Below are positions 1-8,379 of a stretch of DNA of 32,215 nt, piece after piece (position 1 is the stretch's first letter; each line of letters opens with the position of its first letter). The stretch covers positions 1-32,215 of the forward strand of contig JAFVTU010000018.1 in NCBI GenBank assembly GCA_017503075.1, given 5' to 3'. Position numbers and translations under genes: made by a program. This stretch comes from Paludibacteraceae bacterium. GTDB taxonomy: Bacteria > Bacteroidota > Bacteroidia > Bacteroidales > Paludibacteraceae. A model generated the notes under the pieces. That model was not told the origin of the DNA. It did not search any database and saw nothing but the letters and a program-made list of their open reading frames with translations.

Positions 1-1137
1 AGGCACAGCCATGATAGCACCTGTTCCATAACCACTTAGCACATAGTCGCTTACATAGATAGGAATCTCAGCATTGGTGAGAGGGTTGATAGCATACGAG
101 CCCGTGAAGACACCTGTGACACGGCGGTCGGCGATACGTTCGCGCTCGGTACGGTTCTTCACCATCTGGAGGTATGCCTCCACTTCGGCGCGTTGCTCAT
201 CGGTAGTGACACGAGCCACATACTCGCTCTCTGGCGCAAGCACCATGAAGGTAACACCATAGACAGTATCTGCGCGGGTGGTGAAGATAGTGAATGGTTC
301 ATCTTGACCCTTGATAGCAAAACGCATCTCCGCACCTTCGCTGCGGCCAATCCAGTTGCGTTGGGTCTCCTTGAGGGAGTCGGTCCAATCGACGGTATCA
401 AGACCTTGGAGCAGGCGTGGTGCGTAGGCACTCACGCGGAGGTTCCATTGGCGCATGACGCGTTGCTCTACAGGGTAGCCACCGCGCACAGAAAGTCCTT
501 CGCTGACCTCATCGTTGGCGAGTACACAACCAAGTTCTGGGCACCAGTTCACCTTCGTATCTGCCAGATAAGCAATACGATAGTTCATCAGGCGTTCTTG
601 TTGTTCGCGCTCGGAGAGGGTAGCCCAAGTAGGGTCAGTTTGCTCGAATTTCTCGATGAGTTTGCTGATAGGTTGCGCTTTTTGCAGAGAAGTATCGAAA
701 TAGGAGTTGAACATTTGGATAAATGCCCATTGTGTCCATTTGTAGAAGTCTGGGTTGCAAGTTTTTACCTCGCGGTCCCAATCGTAGTTGAAGCCGATTT
801 TCTGAAGTTGCTCAATGTAGTGGGCGATGTTCTCCATCGTGGTCTTCTCTGGGTGCTGACCTGTCTGGATAGCATATTGCTCGGCAGGCAGGCCATAAGA
901 ATCAAAGCCCATTGGGTGGAGGACATTGAAGCCCTGTAGGCGTTTGTAACGGCTGTAGATATCGCTGGCGATATAGCCGAGGGGGTGACCTACGTGCAAA
1001 CCTGCGCCCGATGGATAAGGGAACATATCGAGCACATAAAATGGCTTTTTGTCGCTTTGGTTACTTACGCGGTAAGTGCCTGCTTTAGCCCATTCGGCTT
1101 GCCATTTCTTTTCTATTTCACTGAAATTGTAATCCAT
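1..1137 (-). CDS. leuS: Leucyl-tRNA synthetase, N-terminal part (runs off left edge)
   Basis: Charges tRNA-Leu with leucine in the cytoplasm. The frame is open from an ATG at 1137 to the window edge (379 codons), so the C-terminal half is missing here. The product begins [16 protein letters not shown]. It carries the class I HIGH signature as HVGHPLGY at residues 48-55, followed by the typical [13 protein letters not shown] stretch. A zinc-like CPELGC segment comes next, and the CP1 editing domain shows [12 protein letters not shown] near residue 286. A good promoter lies about 100 bases upstream. Family assignment is essentially certain; the true 3' end cannot be seen. Confidence 0.97.
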   Translation of the reverse strand, partial: MDYNFSEIEKKWQAEWAKAGTYRVSNQSDKKPFYVLDMFPYPSGAGLHVGHPLGYIASDIYSRYKRLQGFNVLHPMGFDSYGLPAEQYAIQTGQHPEKTTMENIAHYIEQLQKIGFNYDWDREVKTCNPDFYKWTQWAFIQMFNSYFDTSLQKAQPISKLIEKFEQTDPTWATLSEREQQERLMNYRIAYLADTKVNWCPELGCVLANDEVSEGLSVRGGYPVEQRVMRQWNLRVSAYAPRLLQGLDTVDWTDSLKETQRNWIGRSEGAEMRFAIKGQDEPFTIFTTRADTVYGVTFMVLAPESEYVARVTTDEQRAEVEAYLQMVKNRTERERIADRRVTGVFTGSYAINPLTNAEIPIYVSDYVLSGYGTGAIMAVP

Positions 1138-1246
1138 AAAATTATTTGTGATTTAATTATTTGCTATTTGTTCATTTCCTATTTCGGCTTGTCCGCCTCA
1201 AACAATCTGCTTACACCATGGTCATTTAGGCGTGACCTTTGCGCTG

Positions 1247-1278
1247 CAAAGGTACTACAAAAATTGCACATATGCAAA
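1247..1278 (-). promoter_or_regulatory. Promoter of leuS
   Basis: On the minus strand the -33 element TTTG (1275-1278) is followed by exactly 20 bases and a -7 element TACCTTTG (1247-1254), the Bacteroidota sigma consensus. The -33 side reads TTTGCATATGTGCAA, a small palindrome. Transcription should start near 1240, giving a leader of about 100 bases. Confidence 0.8.
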
Positions 1279-1412
1279 TTTTTTCAAAAAGAAAGAGGAA
1301 TGACCGTTTTTTTTTCCTCAATGCTACAAGTTTCGGGACCACGATAGGAGATCTGTGGGACTTCTATGGGCTTTCGGTGGCTTTTTATAAATGTGTCTCT
1401 ATAATAATGCTG

Positions 1413-1453
1413 AAAAAATCTTCGGCACAGAAGGGGTCTTGTGCCGAAGATTT
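1413..1453 (-). terminator. Intrinsic terminator after the peptidase operon
   Basis: A perfect 14-bp stem (1416-1429 with 1440-1453) encloses a 10-base loop. On the minus strand it is followed by a T run (A run at 1413-1418 on the plus strand). It lies about 200 bases after the stop of the gene at 1658-2290. Confidence 0.85.
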
Positions 1454-1657
1454 GTAAATGTTGCTATAAAAAGATGCTTAAAGTAAGCGGAAGGTGTTGA
1501 TTACCAACGCCTCCCGCGTGAGTGTTTTTTTTGAAAAAAGTTTTCGTGTGCCGACGATTGTGCCGAAGAAATTACCTGTCTGTTGTATACTCTTTGCATA
1601 CCTTTGTTTATGAGAGTGTATATAGATTAATGGCAAATGTCGGACTTCGGCAAACCT

Positions 1658-2290
1658 CTACTCTTGTGAGATGACTAACATATCTCCCAACTCAGCTTTC
1701 GTTTGGCTTTTTTCCGTTTTGTACCATAATGTTTTAGTGGAAACATCTATTATACAGTTCCAATATGTACAAATAGGAGAAGGAGCGCCTGGGTCAAGAC
1801 ATAAGATTTTTGTTGGTATATCATTCTCATTATATTCGATACCGATTGCTAATAACGCATGTGCCCACTCTTCGCCAAATACTGAAATAATGATAGGAGA
1901 ATCGTTTTCAATACTTTTTTGAATGATGTTTATTGCGTCTTCTCTACTTTTAGCAAGTTTCTGATTTGCAGTAAAGTTTGCGTAATCACGAATATCTTTC
2001 GCTAAAGTTCTAAAACAATACCCATCACGAACAAGACCTTGCTTTTCAAGAAGATATGAGAGTAGTTTACCTTTTCGCGTCCTTTTGTCTATTGAACTAT
2101 AAACACATATTTCCTCTTTTTCAATCATACCCAATATGAGCAGGTTCATTATAACGGAATAAACTGCACATGCACCATCTAAGTCTCCTTGTTGGTGGTG
2201 TACATCAATCCATTTGCCCGTACTATCTTTAGACAAAAGACCTTTTTGAGGATGCAATTTAAGATTGCTAACGATTTGTATTGTTGCCAT
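1658..2290 (-). CDS. Papain/C39-like cysteine peptidase-fold protein
   Basis: A 210-residue protein with no evident signal peptide. The segment QGDLDGACAVYSVIMNL (residues 34-50) looks like the nucleophile region of a papain/C39-type fold, with Q34 as a possible oxyanion residue and C41 as the nucleophile. H144 in EEWAHALLAIG and D166 in CLDPG complete a plausible Cys-His-Asp triad. The spacing fits papain-like double-glycine or effector-type peptidases, but no specific family is recognised. It is the last gene behind the secreted protein at 2310-3266 (19 bases apart) and is followed by a strong terminator. The function is inferred from residues only; it could be an inactive relative or an ubiquitin-like-fold processing enzyme. 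Confidence 0.6.
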   Translation of the reverse strand: MATIQIVSNLKLHPQKGLLSKDSTGKWIDVHHQQGDLDGACAVYSVIMNLLILGMIEKEEICVYSSIDKRTRKGKLLSYLLEKQGLVRDGYCFRTLAKDIRDYANFTANQKLAKSREDAINIIQKSIENDSPIIISVFGEEWAHALLAIGIEYNENDIPTKILCLDPGAPSPICTYWNCIIDVSTKTLWYKTEKSQTKAELGDMLVISQE

Positions 2291-2309
2291 AGTTTTGATG
2301 GTATTAAAG

Positions 2310-3266
2310 TTATTCTGTTACTATATCTTTTACGAGTCGGACGCTGTAGCCATAATAACGTTGAGTTGAATCATCCAAATTATATCTGCTATTAGCACAA
2401 AAATAGACATTATAAGTATAATCCATAGAATTTGGATGCACATCAGAAAGCCAATAACTACCAGCAGATTGCACGGCATATACCTTTGTCCCTTCACGAA
2501 CACCTGCCGCAGGCAAAAATACTGCCCCTGCATTTTCCATTTTAGACCATTGCTCAACAGTAAAACATTGATGAGCGGCATAATATTCTGTATCATAATC
2601 CAATTCGGAACCAGAATTGAATGTTATACCCTCTGGACAAATCCAATTGTCAGGTAACAATATCAAACCATTTACTCCCGCAACTTGAGCTATTCCATAT
2701 AATTCGGCATATATATCATCCTCAAGATTCCTATCTATTAGATAATCCCACTCTCTTTCCGTTAATGTTCTCCAAGTATTAGGCTCGTCATTATCAATTC
2801 TATTTGTTCCCCAATCCACAAAAGCATCGTAATAAGATCCGTTATTGGTGGAGGTACTCACTCCAAATTTTGCAATGCCATAGTTGCCGCTCCAACCAAA
2901 CAGGTCAATCTTATCTGCAAGTGCATTACCATCTTTGATATCACCAAATCTTGAACTAGAAGAAATGCTACCACCTGTCACATTATCAGTGCCTAACAAT
3001 TCATATTGAGTACTAGCAAAAGACCAAGTGTCTGTAGATTGAGTATATTGTAAATTACCTTTAGAAAACACAACTTGCTTGTTCTCACTAACAGAGAAAA
3101 CTCCAATTATTTTCTTGGGAGTTTCTTCGTCACCAAAGGTTATACTATCTACTTCAGAGATAACGTAGTTTGTTTTTACGCCATTTTTCCAAACATACAT
3201 GTGTGTTTGAGCAAAAGTAATGGTTACTAATGCGATGAAGATCGCTAAAGTTGTAAATCTTTTCAT
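2310..3266 (-). CDS. Secreted Bacteroidales paralogous-family protein (FISUMP-like)
   Basis: A 318-residue exported protein. The first 19 residues form a signal peptide ending TITFAQ. A short N-terminal module of the form MYVWKNGVKTNYVISEVDSI follows. The rest matches a pattern repeated in many Bacteroidales secreted proteins: FSVSENKQVVFSKGNLQY, then WSFASTQYELLG, DLFGWSG, WRTLTEREWDYLI, LILLPDNW, WSKMENAGAVFLPAAGVR, SYWLSD and GYSVRLV. This is the multi-copy family related to FISUMP/formylglycine-enzyme-like lectin folds. No T9SS tail is visible. The gene is 24 bases downstream of the T9SS-tail mini-protein and probably shares its message. The role is unknown, most likely at the cell surface or in the periplasm. 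Confidence 0.7.
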   Translation of the reverse strand: MKRFTTLAIFIALVTITFAQTHMYVWKNGVKTNYVISEVDSITFGDEETPKKIIGVFSVSENKQVVFSKGNLQYTQSTDTWSFASTQYELLGTDNVTGGSISSSSRFGDIKDGNALADKIDLFGWSGNYGIAKFGVSTSTNNGSYYDAFVDWGTNRIDNDEPNTWRTLTEREWDYLIDRNLEDDIYAELYGIAQVAGVNGLILLPDNWICPEGITFNSGSELDYDTEYYAAHQCFTVEQWSKMENAGAVFLPAAGVREGTKVYAVQSAGSYWLSDVHPNSMDYTYNVYFCANSRYNLDDSTQRYYGYSVRLVKDIVTE

Positions 3267-3290
3267 ATTCTTTTGATTTTAAGTTGTTTC

Positions 3291-3749
3291 TTATTGTTTG
3301 ATAAAGCGAATGACTTGCGTACCTACTTGCAATAGGTATGTTCCTGTATTCAAATTGCTAACATTAACTTGCGTGCTGTTTTCTATTATAAGCAAGCGAC
3401 CTTGCAAATCGAATACGCGCAAAGTTTGAGGTGTAATTCCTGCAATGTGTAAGATGTCTTGAGTCGGATTGGGATACACGACAATAGAGTTGATTGCGAC
3501 ATTCTCAGTTGTTGTTTCTGAATTGCTGATAGAGAATGTTATCTTTTTTACTTCTGCAATGGCTTCTATTGCAAGCACATTGCCATCCTTATCAATCAGT
3601 TGCAAATTCTCTTCTGTAAATACCCACTTGCCGATTTTTGCAATATCTTGCAGTTGTTGTGTTCCATCAGTCTGCAACAACACAAGGTTTGTCGCTATGC
3701 ATTGCAAAGAGCAAAGCATAGCACAAATGAGAATGAGTGTATTCTTCAT
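3291..3749 (-). CDS. Short exported protein ending in a T9SS type A sorting domain
   Basis: A 152-residue protein made of three parts. Residues 1-19 are a signal peptide. A middle segment has two WVF/ITF-type strands also found at the N-terminus of its downstream neighbour. The C-terminal part of about 70 residues has the pattern VVYPNPTQDILHIAG, LRVFDLQGRLL, NLNTGTYLLQV and a basic end. This matches the Por secretion-system sorting domain, which directs cargo through the type IX system to the outer membrane. There is almost no cargo domain between signal and tail, which is unusual. It is probably the first gene of an operon with the two genes to its left. Confidence 0.8.
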   Translation of the reverse strand: MKNTLILICAMLCSLQCIATNLVLLQTDGTQQLQDIAKIGKWVFTEENLQLIDKDGNVLAIEAIAEVKKITFSISNSETTTENVAINSIVVYPNPTQDILHIAGITPQTLRVFDLQGRLLIIENSTQVNVSNLNTGTYLLQVGTQVIRFIKQ

Positions 3750-4069
3750 TGTATCAAAATTAATCGGGAGTTGGCTCCTAACTGCCCATGAATATAAAAG
3801 AAAAAGCGTGGAACCTCTTTTTGCTTATTCTTAGATTAGAGGTACTGGAAAAACCTTACACACAAGAACAAACAATGAATGCCCACGCCGATATGTTCAT
3901 CGTCGTGAAGCACAACGAATTAAACACACCAAGGGGCATTTATCGCTCTCTTGTTTCGGGTGTGAGAAATTTTCCAGTTTTCTAATCTCCAAAACAAGCG
4001 CCAATAAACGCCTTTTATTATGTCTGCTACCCTTCGCCGCTGATGTGCAGACATCCCCAGCGCAGGTTC
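3750..4069 (-). promoter_or_regulatory. Long, probably structured 5' leader of the T9SS-tail operon
   Basis: Between the promoter at 4076-4107 and the ATG at 3749 lie about 320 bases with no convincing gene. The leader contains an 8-bp perfect stem (ATGTCTGC at 4020-4027 with GCAGACAT at 4047-4054). It could hold a regulatory RNA or simply be untranslated. A second TAATTTTG box at 3755-3762 sits too close to the start codon to be the main promoter unless the message is leaderless. Confidence 0.4.
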
Positions 4070-4075
4070 ACGATG

Positions 4076-4107
4076 CAAAGGTAGTGAATTATTTTGAATT
4101 GAGCAAG
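4076..4107 (-). promoter_or_regulatory. Promoter of the T9SS-tail operon
   Basis: The -7 element TACCTTTG (4076-4083) is preceded on the minus strand by 20 bases and CTTG (4104-4107), one base off the TTTG consensus. The only downstream minus-strand genes are the three at 1658-3749. Confidence 0.6.
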
Positions 4108-4124
4108 ACTTTTGTGACTTTTTA

Positions 4125-4187
4125 GTCAACTTTCTCAGGAAATGAGTCAACCTTTGCAGGAAATGAGTGAACTTTTTTAGGAAGCCA
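4125..4187. repeat. Three tandem 21-bp repeats
   Basis: Units at 4125-4145, 4146-4166 and 4167-4187 share the pattern GTCAAC-TTT-CAGGAAATGA with a few substitutions. They lie immediately upstream of the promoter at 4076-4107. Confidence 0.75.
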
Positions 4188-4440
4188 ATCTTAACAAAAA
4201 GCACTTTTGGGTTGCGGGGAGTTTAGTCGGAGTTCTCTCGGTCTTCTCCCGCTCGTCGGTCGGTAAAATGAGGGAAGGTATAAGAGGGGTAAAAGAGAGG
4301 GTAATCTTAACAAAACGCACATTTTTAGTTTTAGAGTTCTTTGGGTGTAGGTTGGTTCGTCCTTGGTTTCTCCTTGGTCTTTAGCCCGAGGAAGAAAGGG
4401 AGGGTACAAAGGAAGGTAATCTTAACAAATAGCACTTTTT
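4187..4440. repeat. Diverged repeat with about 116-bp period, three starts
   Basis: The sequence AATCTTAACAAA plus an A-rich GCAC-TTTT tail recurs at 4187, 4302 and 4418, spaced 115-116 bases apart. Between the conserved heads the units are purine/pyrimidine biased and only loosely alike. The array lies between the tkt terminator and the 21-bp repeats. Short frames across it are repeat-derived and not credible genes. Confidence 0.6.
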
Positions 4441-4450
4441 GCACAAGACA

Positions 4451-4481
4451 AAAAATGCTCGGCGAATGAACGCCGAGCATT
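4451..4481 (-). terminator. Intrinsic terminator of tkt
   Basis: An 11-bp stem (4454-4464 with 4471-4481) with a 6-base loop is followed on the minus strand by a T run, about 32 bases past the tkt stop codon. Confidence 0.9.
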
Positions 4482-4512
4482 AAACCAATCGCCTTTGCGA
4501 TGTGATTACTTA

Positions 4513-6522
4513 TTAGAGCAACTTCTTCACTTGGTCGTACACATTTTGTGCGGTGAAGCCGAGTTTCTCGTCGAGCACTTTGTATGGTGCGGAGAAGCCG
4601 AAGGAGTTGAGTCCCCAAACGGTACCGTGTTCGCCTACAAGGCCTTCGAGGTTACATGGCAGACCTGCGGTCAAACCAAAGCGGGTTACACCTTGTGGCA
4701 ATACTTCAGCTTGATACTCTTTGCTTTGTTGACGGAAAATAGCCTCTGAAGGTACACTCACGATTTGGAGGCGGATACCCTCTGCACGGAGGAGTTCAGC
4801 TCCAGCCATGAGGGTAGAAACTTCGCTACCAGAAGCCAGCATCACCACTTGTGGGTTCTCATCTTTGCTCACGATATACGCACCTTTCTTCACACCTTCG
4901 GCGGAAGTGTTAGGCACACTGGTCACGTCTTGGCGCGAGAGGATAAGGGCAGTTGGGGTATAGATATTCTCCATTGCCATCTTCCATGCTGCGGTAGTCT
5001 CTTCTGCATCTGCAGGGCGGAGAACCATCACGCTGGGGCGACCAGAGTGGTTGTGGAGTTTCTCCATGAGGCGGATTTGTGCTTCTTGCTCCACAGGCTC
5101 GTGGGTTGGACCATCCTCACCTACGCGGAAAGCATCGTGGCTCCAAACGAACATCATCTGAATCTCCATGAGGGCAGCCATACGGACGGCAGGTTTCATA
5201 TAATCAGAGAAAACAAAGAACGTTCCGCAGGCAGGAATGATACCGCCGTGGAGTGCCATACCGATGCAAACGCATGCCATGGTGAGCTCGCTGACACCTG
5301 CTTGCAGGAAACGGCCAGTGAAATCGTTAGGCGTGATGACGTGGGTATGTTTGAGGAAACCATCGGTCTTGTCGGAGTTGCAGAGGTCGGCGGAGGATAC
5401 AATCATGTTGCCGACATTCTCTGATAGATAGGCCAATACATTAGCAGACGCTGCACGGGTAGCCACGTTTTGCTTTTGCATGATTTCGCTCCAGTCCACG
5501 CAAGGTGCTTCACCACGCATAAAGGTCTCATACTCGTTGGCAGCCAATGGGTTAGCGGTTGCCCAATCGTGGTAAGCGGCATAGCGTTGATTGGTTATTT
5601 CGCGCAGTTCTTCGGCACGTTTGTCGTAGAGCGCTTGCACGTCAGGGAAGATTTGGAATGGGTTCTCTGGTTCACCACCGAGGTTCTTGACGGTAGCTTC
5701 GAACGAAGCACCAGACTTGCTGAGTGGTTGACCGTGGGTAGAGGTCTTGCCCTCCCAACTCTCGCCTTCGGCAGTTACGCAGCCTTTACCCATAGAGGTA
5801 TGACCGATAATGAGCGATGGGCGATTCTTTTCGTTTTGTGCGTTGATGATCGCTTGGCGGATAGCCTCTGGATTGTGACCATCAATATTTTGTACGTACC
5901 AACCCCATGCTTCGTACTTCATGGCTACATTCTCGGAACTTACCTCGTTGCAGTTGGTAGAGAGTTGTACTTCGTTGGAGTCGTAGTACATGATGAGGTT
6001 ATCGAGCTTGAGGTGTCCAGCCATACGACCTGCACCTTGGCTAATCTCCTCTTGGATACCGCCATCAGAAATGAAAGCATATATGGTTGGGTTGTGGATC
6101 TCGCCATAACGCGCATTGAACCACTTAGCTGCAATAGCCGCACCGACAGCAAAAGTGTGACCTTGACCAAGAGGACCAGAGGTGTTTTCGATGCCACGCT
6201 CCACATTGCGCTCTGGGTGACCAGGAGTAACACTGCCCCATTGACGGAGTTGCTTGAGTTCATCCATGGTGAAGTGCCCCGTCATGCAAAGTTGTGCATA
6301 GAGCATAGGTGACATGTGACCAGGATCAAGGAAGAAGCGGTCGCGCGCCTCCCAACATGGATTCTCTGGATCGTGGATAAGGAACTCTGAGTAAAGCACT
6401 TGTACGAAGTCTGCTCCACTCATTGAGCCTCCAGGGTGACCACTCTTGGCCTTCTCGACCATTGCTGCAGCAAGAATACGGATGTTATCTGCTGCTTTTG
6501 TCATTAGTTGATTTGAGTTCAT
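4513..6522 (-). CDS. tkt: Transketolase
   Basis: Transfers two-carbon ketol units in the pentose phosphate pathway using thiamine diphosphate. The 669 residues match the family's usual length. Visible motifs include KSGHPGGSMSGADF near residue 26, the GPLGQG motif near 117 and the cofactor-binding stretch ISDGGIQEEISQGAGRMAG near 153. The YDSNEVQLS segment follows, and the Pyr domain includes GEDGPTHEPVEQ. The start at 6522 gives the standard N-terminus MNSNQLMTKAADNIR; M7 is a possible alternative. No promoter is clear between it and the DUF6048 gene 73 bases upstream. Its own terminator follows the stop. Confidence 0.97.
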   Translation of the reverse strand: MNSNQLMTKAADNIRILAAAMVEKAKSGHPGGSMSGADFVQVLYSEFLIHDPENPCWEARDRFFLDPGHMSPMLYAQLCMTGHFTMDELKQLRQWGSVTPGHPERNVERGIENTSGPLGQGHTFAVGAAIAAKWFNARYGEIHNPTIYAFISDGGIQEEISQGAGRMAGHLKLDNLIMYYDSNEVQLSTNCNEVSSENVAMKYEAWGWYVQNIDGHNPEAIRQAIINAQNEKNRPSLIIGHTSMGKGCVTAEGESWEGKTSTHGQPLSKSGASFEATVKNLGGEPENPFQIFPDVQALYDKRAEELREITNQRYAAYHDWATANPLAANEYETFMRGEAPCVDWSEIMQKQNVATRAASANVLAYLSENVGNMIVSSADLCNSDKTDGFLKHTHVITPNDFTGRFLQAGVSELTMACVCIGMALHGGIIPACGTFFVFSDYMKPAVRMAALMEIQMMFVWSHDAFRVGEDGPTHEPVEQEAQIRLMEKLHNHSGRPSVMVLRPADAEETTAAWKMAMENIYTPTALILSRQDVTSVPNTSAEGVKKGAYIVSKDENPQVVMLASGSEVSTLMAGAELLRAEGIRLQIVSVPSEAIFRQQSKEYQAEVLPQGVTRFGLTAGLPCNLEGLVGEHGTVWGLNSFGFSAPYKVLDEKLGFTAQNVYDQVKKLL

Positions 6523-6595
6523 GATTGTATCTTGTTGTATTGTTTAGCGTTGTGTAGTGCCCGCGGAGCGAGCTGTGTAGTATTGTGTAGTGTGG

Positions 6596-7240
6596 CTAAA
6601 ATTTGTATGCGAGGTAGTAGTTAAATCCCCAATTGAAATCCTTGCGGAAACCTAAACCAGGAATATAATATGGCATCACTTCTCCCTCTTGGGCATTGCG
6701 TGTAAAAAGCAGTTTCATACGAACATACCATCCCATTTGAAATCCTTTATACACTTGCACTTGGCAGCCTGCTACTATCTCTCCCCAACAATCAAATCGT
6801 TGCTGGTCGTAGAAGTTCAGTCGCTGTTCTCCCCAATAATCACTATGCAGTTTCACATTCGTGAGGTCGTAGTTTTGGTACGCACTACCAAAGCGCAAAC
6901 CTACTAACATATTATTCTCCGACGCACCTTTCTTGACAACAGCCAAGTCCATTCCAATTCGTCCAAAACCACCTTGCCCTTTGTGCATTCCACCATCTGC
7001 ACCACGCTCCGCCATGGCATATCCTGCTTCAAGGGTAGGGTAGAAGCGTTTAGCAAGGCGCACATTGATGGCTGCTTCATAACTTTGTATCTTTCCCGCA
7101 GAACGCGCCAACTCAAGAACGGAGTTTCCAACATCCAACTTCACGCTCATGCCCTGATATACAGCGGTGTCTGCATACTCGCGTGCGCTCGCGCATAATG
7201 CGAGGCAACAGAGGGATACTATGAGCAATAGTCTATTCAT
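6596..7240 (-). CDS. DUF6048-like outer-membrane protein
   Basis: An exported protein of about 214 residues. The frame opens at 7288, but the ATG at 7240 starts a proper signal peptide (MNRLLLIVSLCCLALCASA) and overlaps the upstream stop codon as ATGAATAG, so it is the better start. The mature part consists of alternating beta-rich stretches (YEAAINVRLAKRFYPTLEAGY, GLGFRKDFNWGFNYYLAYKF) and ends in an aromatic F, as in small beta-barrels. It resembles DUF6048, usually encoded beside DUF6452 in Bacteroidales, as here. The function is unknown. Confidence 0.65.
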   Translation of the reverse strand: MNRLLLIVSLCCLALCASAREYADTAVYQGMSVKLDVGNSVLELARSAGKIQSYEAAINVRLAKRFYPTLEAGYAMAERGADGGMHKGQGGFGRIGMDLAVVKKGASENNMLVGLRFGSAYQNYDLTNVKLHSDYWGEQRLNFYDQQRFDCWGEIVAGCQVQVYKGFQMGWYVRMKLLFTRNAQEGEVMPYYIPGLGFRKDFNWGFNYYLAYKF

Positions 7241-7757
7241 GCAGGTAAATACACAGATTGTCTTGTGCAACTGGTTCAACACTCGCATTGATAATACTTA
7301 CACTATCCACGCGTGAATCACTTGACCATGCCGCAGTAATGGTGTGATATACCGCACAACCGCAAGCCAGACTGATAAACTGCTGACGAGGGGTGTGCTG
7401 AATATAGAGTGTATCTATTTGATTGTGATAGAGCATCAGGTAGGCTGTCAGACTGGTATCAGGTCGCAACTCTAGTCCCATGACTTTGACACCCTTGCCT
7501 TGCATACCAATGTCGCTACCGATGCCTACAACGGTGATGCTATCCCACTGGGTGTAGTGTACAGTGTCGCCTGCCGAAGTGATGGAATCTGCGGAGAGGG
7601 TGATTTGTACTGCTGATCCCAACTCTTGGTGGCATGCGGTGTCAGGCTCACAAGCTGCAAAGATGAAACAAGAAACAAACAATAGCAAACAAAGACGAAC
7701 ACACTTCGTCTGCCACGTTCTAAAGGGAGATGTCTTGATTCTTTGCTCTTGGTTCAT
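7233..7757 (-). CDS. DUF6452-like lipoprotein
   Basis: A 174-residue protein with a basic N-terminus, a hydrophobic stretch (CLLLFVSCFIFAAC) and a lipobox cysteine at about residue 36, so it is predicted to be lipid-anchored. The remainder is beta-rich with DSITVVGIGSD and MGLELRPDTSLTAYLM. It overlaps the next gene by eight bases, suggesting translational coupling. The pairing with a DUF6048-like protein is the main reason for the family name; biochemical function is unknown. It starts only three bases after the stop of the 7761-8273 gene, so these genes form one operon. Confidence 0.65.
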   Translation of the reverse strand: MNQEQRIKTSPFRTWQTKCVRLCLLLFVSCFIFAACEPDTACHQELGSAVQITLSADSITSAGDTVHYTQWDSITVVGIGSDIGMQGKGVKVMGLELRPDTSLTAYLMLYHNQIDTLYIQHTPRQQFISLACGCAVYHTITAAWSSDSRVDSVSIINASVEPVAQDNLCIYLHE

Positions 7758-7760
7758 GAC

Positions 7761-8273
7761 TCACAATAATGTCTTCGCCTCGTTTTTAAGTGCTTGCAGA
7801 GCAATATCATTTGGTGTGTCGCCATTTGATCGGTAGGCTGTGATTAGTGTCTTTGCATAATCCAAAGCACTGCTTTCTGCTGGCAACTGTTGCGCGATGC
7901 TATTCACGAAGGCAATGGTTTGTTGCTTGGCATTTTCGATTAGATTCCACACCTCATCGCTCACATAAATTTGCTGGCTGAGATTGTGGTCAAACTCCTG
8001 ACGAATGGTGTGCATTAGTTGTGCTTGCACTTGTAGGGGCGTCATTTCTGCTAGGTTAAGATCTACGAGCATGTGTTCTGGCGTAGTACGTTCTAGCAGC
8101 AACGCTAGACGCTCGTAAGCGCGCATACGCAAAGGAGAAATTTCTTTTTGAGAGAGCCGTTTGAACTCCCAGAGGCGCTTTTCGGTCTCACTTTTATAGA
8201 ATTTGTGCATAACGAGCCATGTTGCTAGAAGTACGCAAATGGCGGGGATACAGTATTTGAAAATCTCGATCAT
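7761..8273 (-). CDS. Conserved Bacteroidales membrane-anchored protein (DUF7935-like)
   Basis: About 170 residues. The frame opens at 8300, but that codon overlaps the -7 box of the promoter, so the ATG at 8273 (MIEIFKYCIPAICVLLATWL) is chosen. The start is a single membrane helix. It is followed by a cytoplasmic helical domain with LRMRAYERLALLLERTTPEH and a later QEFDHNLSQQIYVSDEVW, a pattern typical of an uncharacterised Bacteroidota family. It is the first gene of an operon with the DUF6452- and DUF6048-like genes and possibly tkt. The role is unknown. Confidence 0.65.
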   Translation of the reverse strand: MIEIFKYCIPAICVLLATWLVMHKFYKSETEKRLWEFKRLSQKEISPLRMRAYERLALLLERTTPEHMLVDLNLAEMTPLQVQAQLMHTIRQEFDHNLSQQIYVSDEVWNLIENAKQQTIAFVNSIAQQLPAESSALDYAKTLITAYRSNGDTPNDIALQALKNEAKTLL

Positions 8274-8297
8274 AATCACCCAAATAAAATTTGGGTG

Positions 8298-8328
8298 CAA
8301 AGTTACAAAAAAAATCGCACATATGCAA
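8298..8328 (-). promoter_or_regulatory. Promoter of the DUF7935-like operon
   Basis: The -7 element TAACTTTG (8298-8305), a 20-base spacer and TTG of the -33 element (8326-8328) are present on the minus strand. The start site should fall near 8291, which rules out the upstream start codon at 8300. The spacer overlaps the terminator of serS. Confidence 0.8.
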
Positions 8329-8355
8329 GGGTTTGCCTTACAAAATGTGCGATTT
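8307..8355 (-). terminator. Intrinsic terminator of serS, fused to the next promoter
   Basis: An 11-bp perfect stem (AAATCGCACAT 8312-8322 with 8345-8355) and 22-base loop are followed on the minus strand by eight T (8307-8314). The loop and one arm supply the -33 element and spacer of the promoter at 8298-8328. Confidence 0.8.
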
Positions 8356-8379
8356 GATTTTATTATGGGAGTTTTTCTC

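Larger units (their letters stand above)
1138..1657. other. Intergenic region between leuS and the peptidase operon
   Basis: About 520 bases without a credible gene. It holds the leuS promoter and an approximately 100-base leader (1138-1278), and a strong minus-strand terminator (1413-1453). The remaining stretch from 1454 to 1657 contains poly-T/poly-A tracts and a second partial copy of the GTGCCGA sequence near 1548-1570. Small open frames here lack family resemblance. Confidence 0.7.

Noticed and set aside
193-939. 248-codon plus-strand open frame
   Set aside because: It is antisense to leuS, whose minus-strand motifs are clear.
3920-4204. 94-codon minus-strand frame
   Set aside because: Its first part is a translation of the 21-bp repeats, and the rest crosses the promoter and leader; no family resemblance.
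4765-6312. Long plus-strand open frames (219 and 280 codons)
   Set aside because: They lie antisense to the conserved transketolase gene and have no recognisable protein features.
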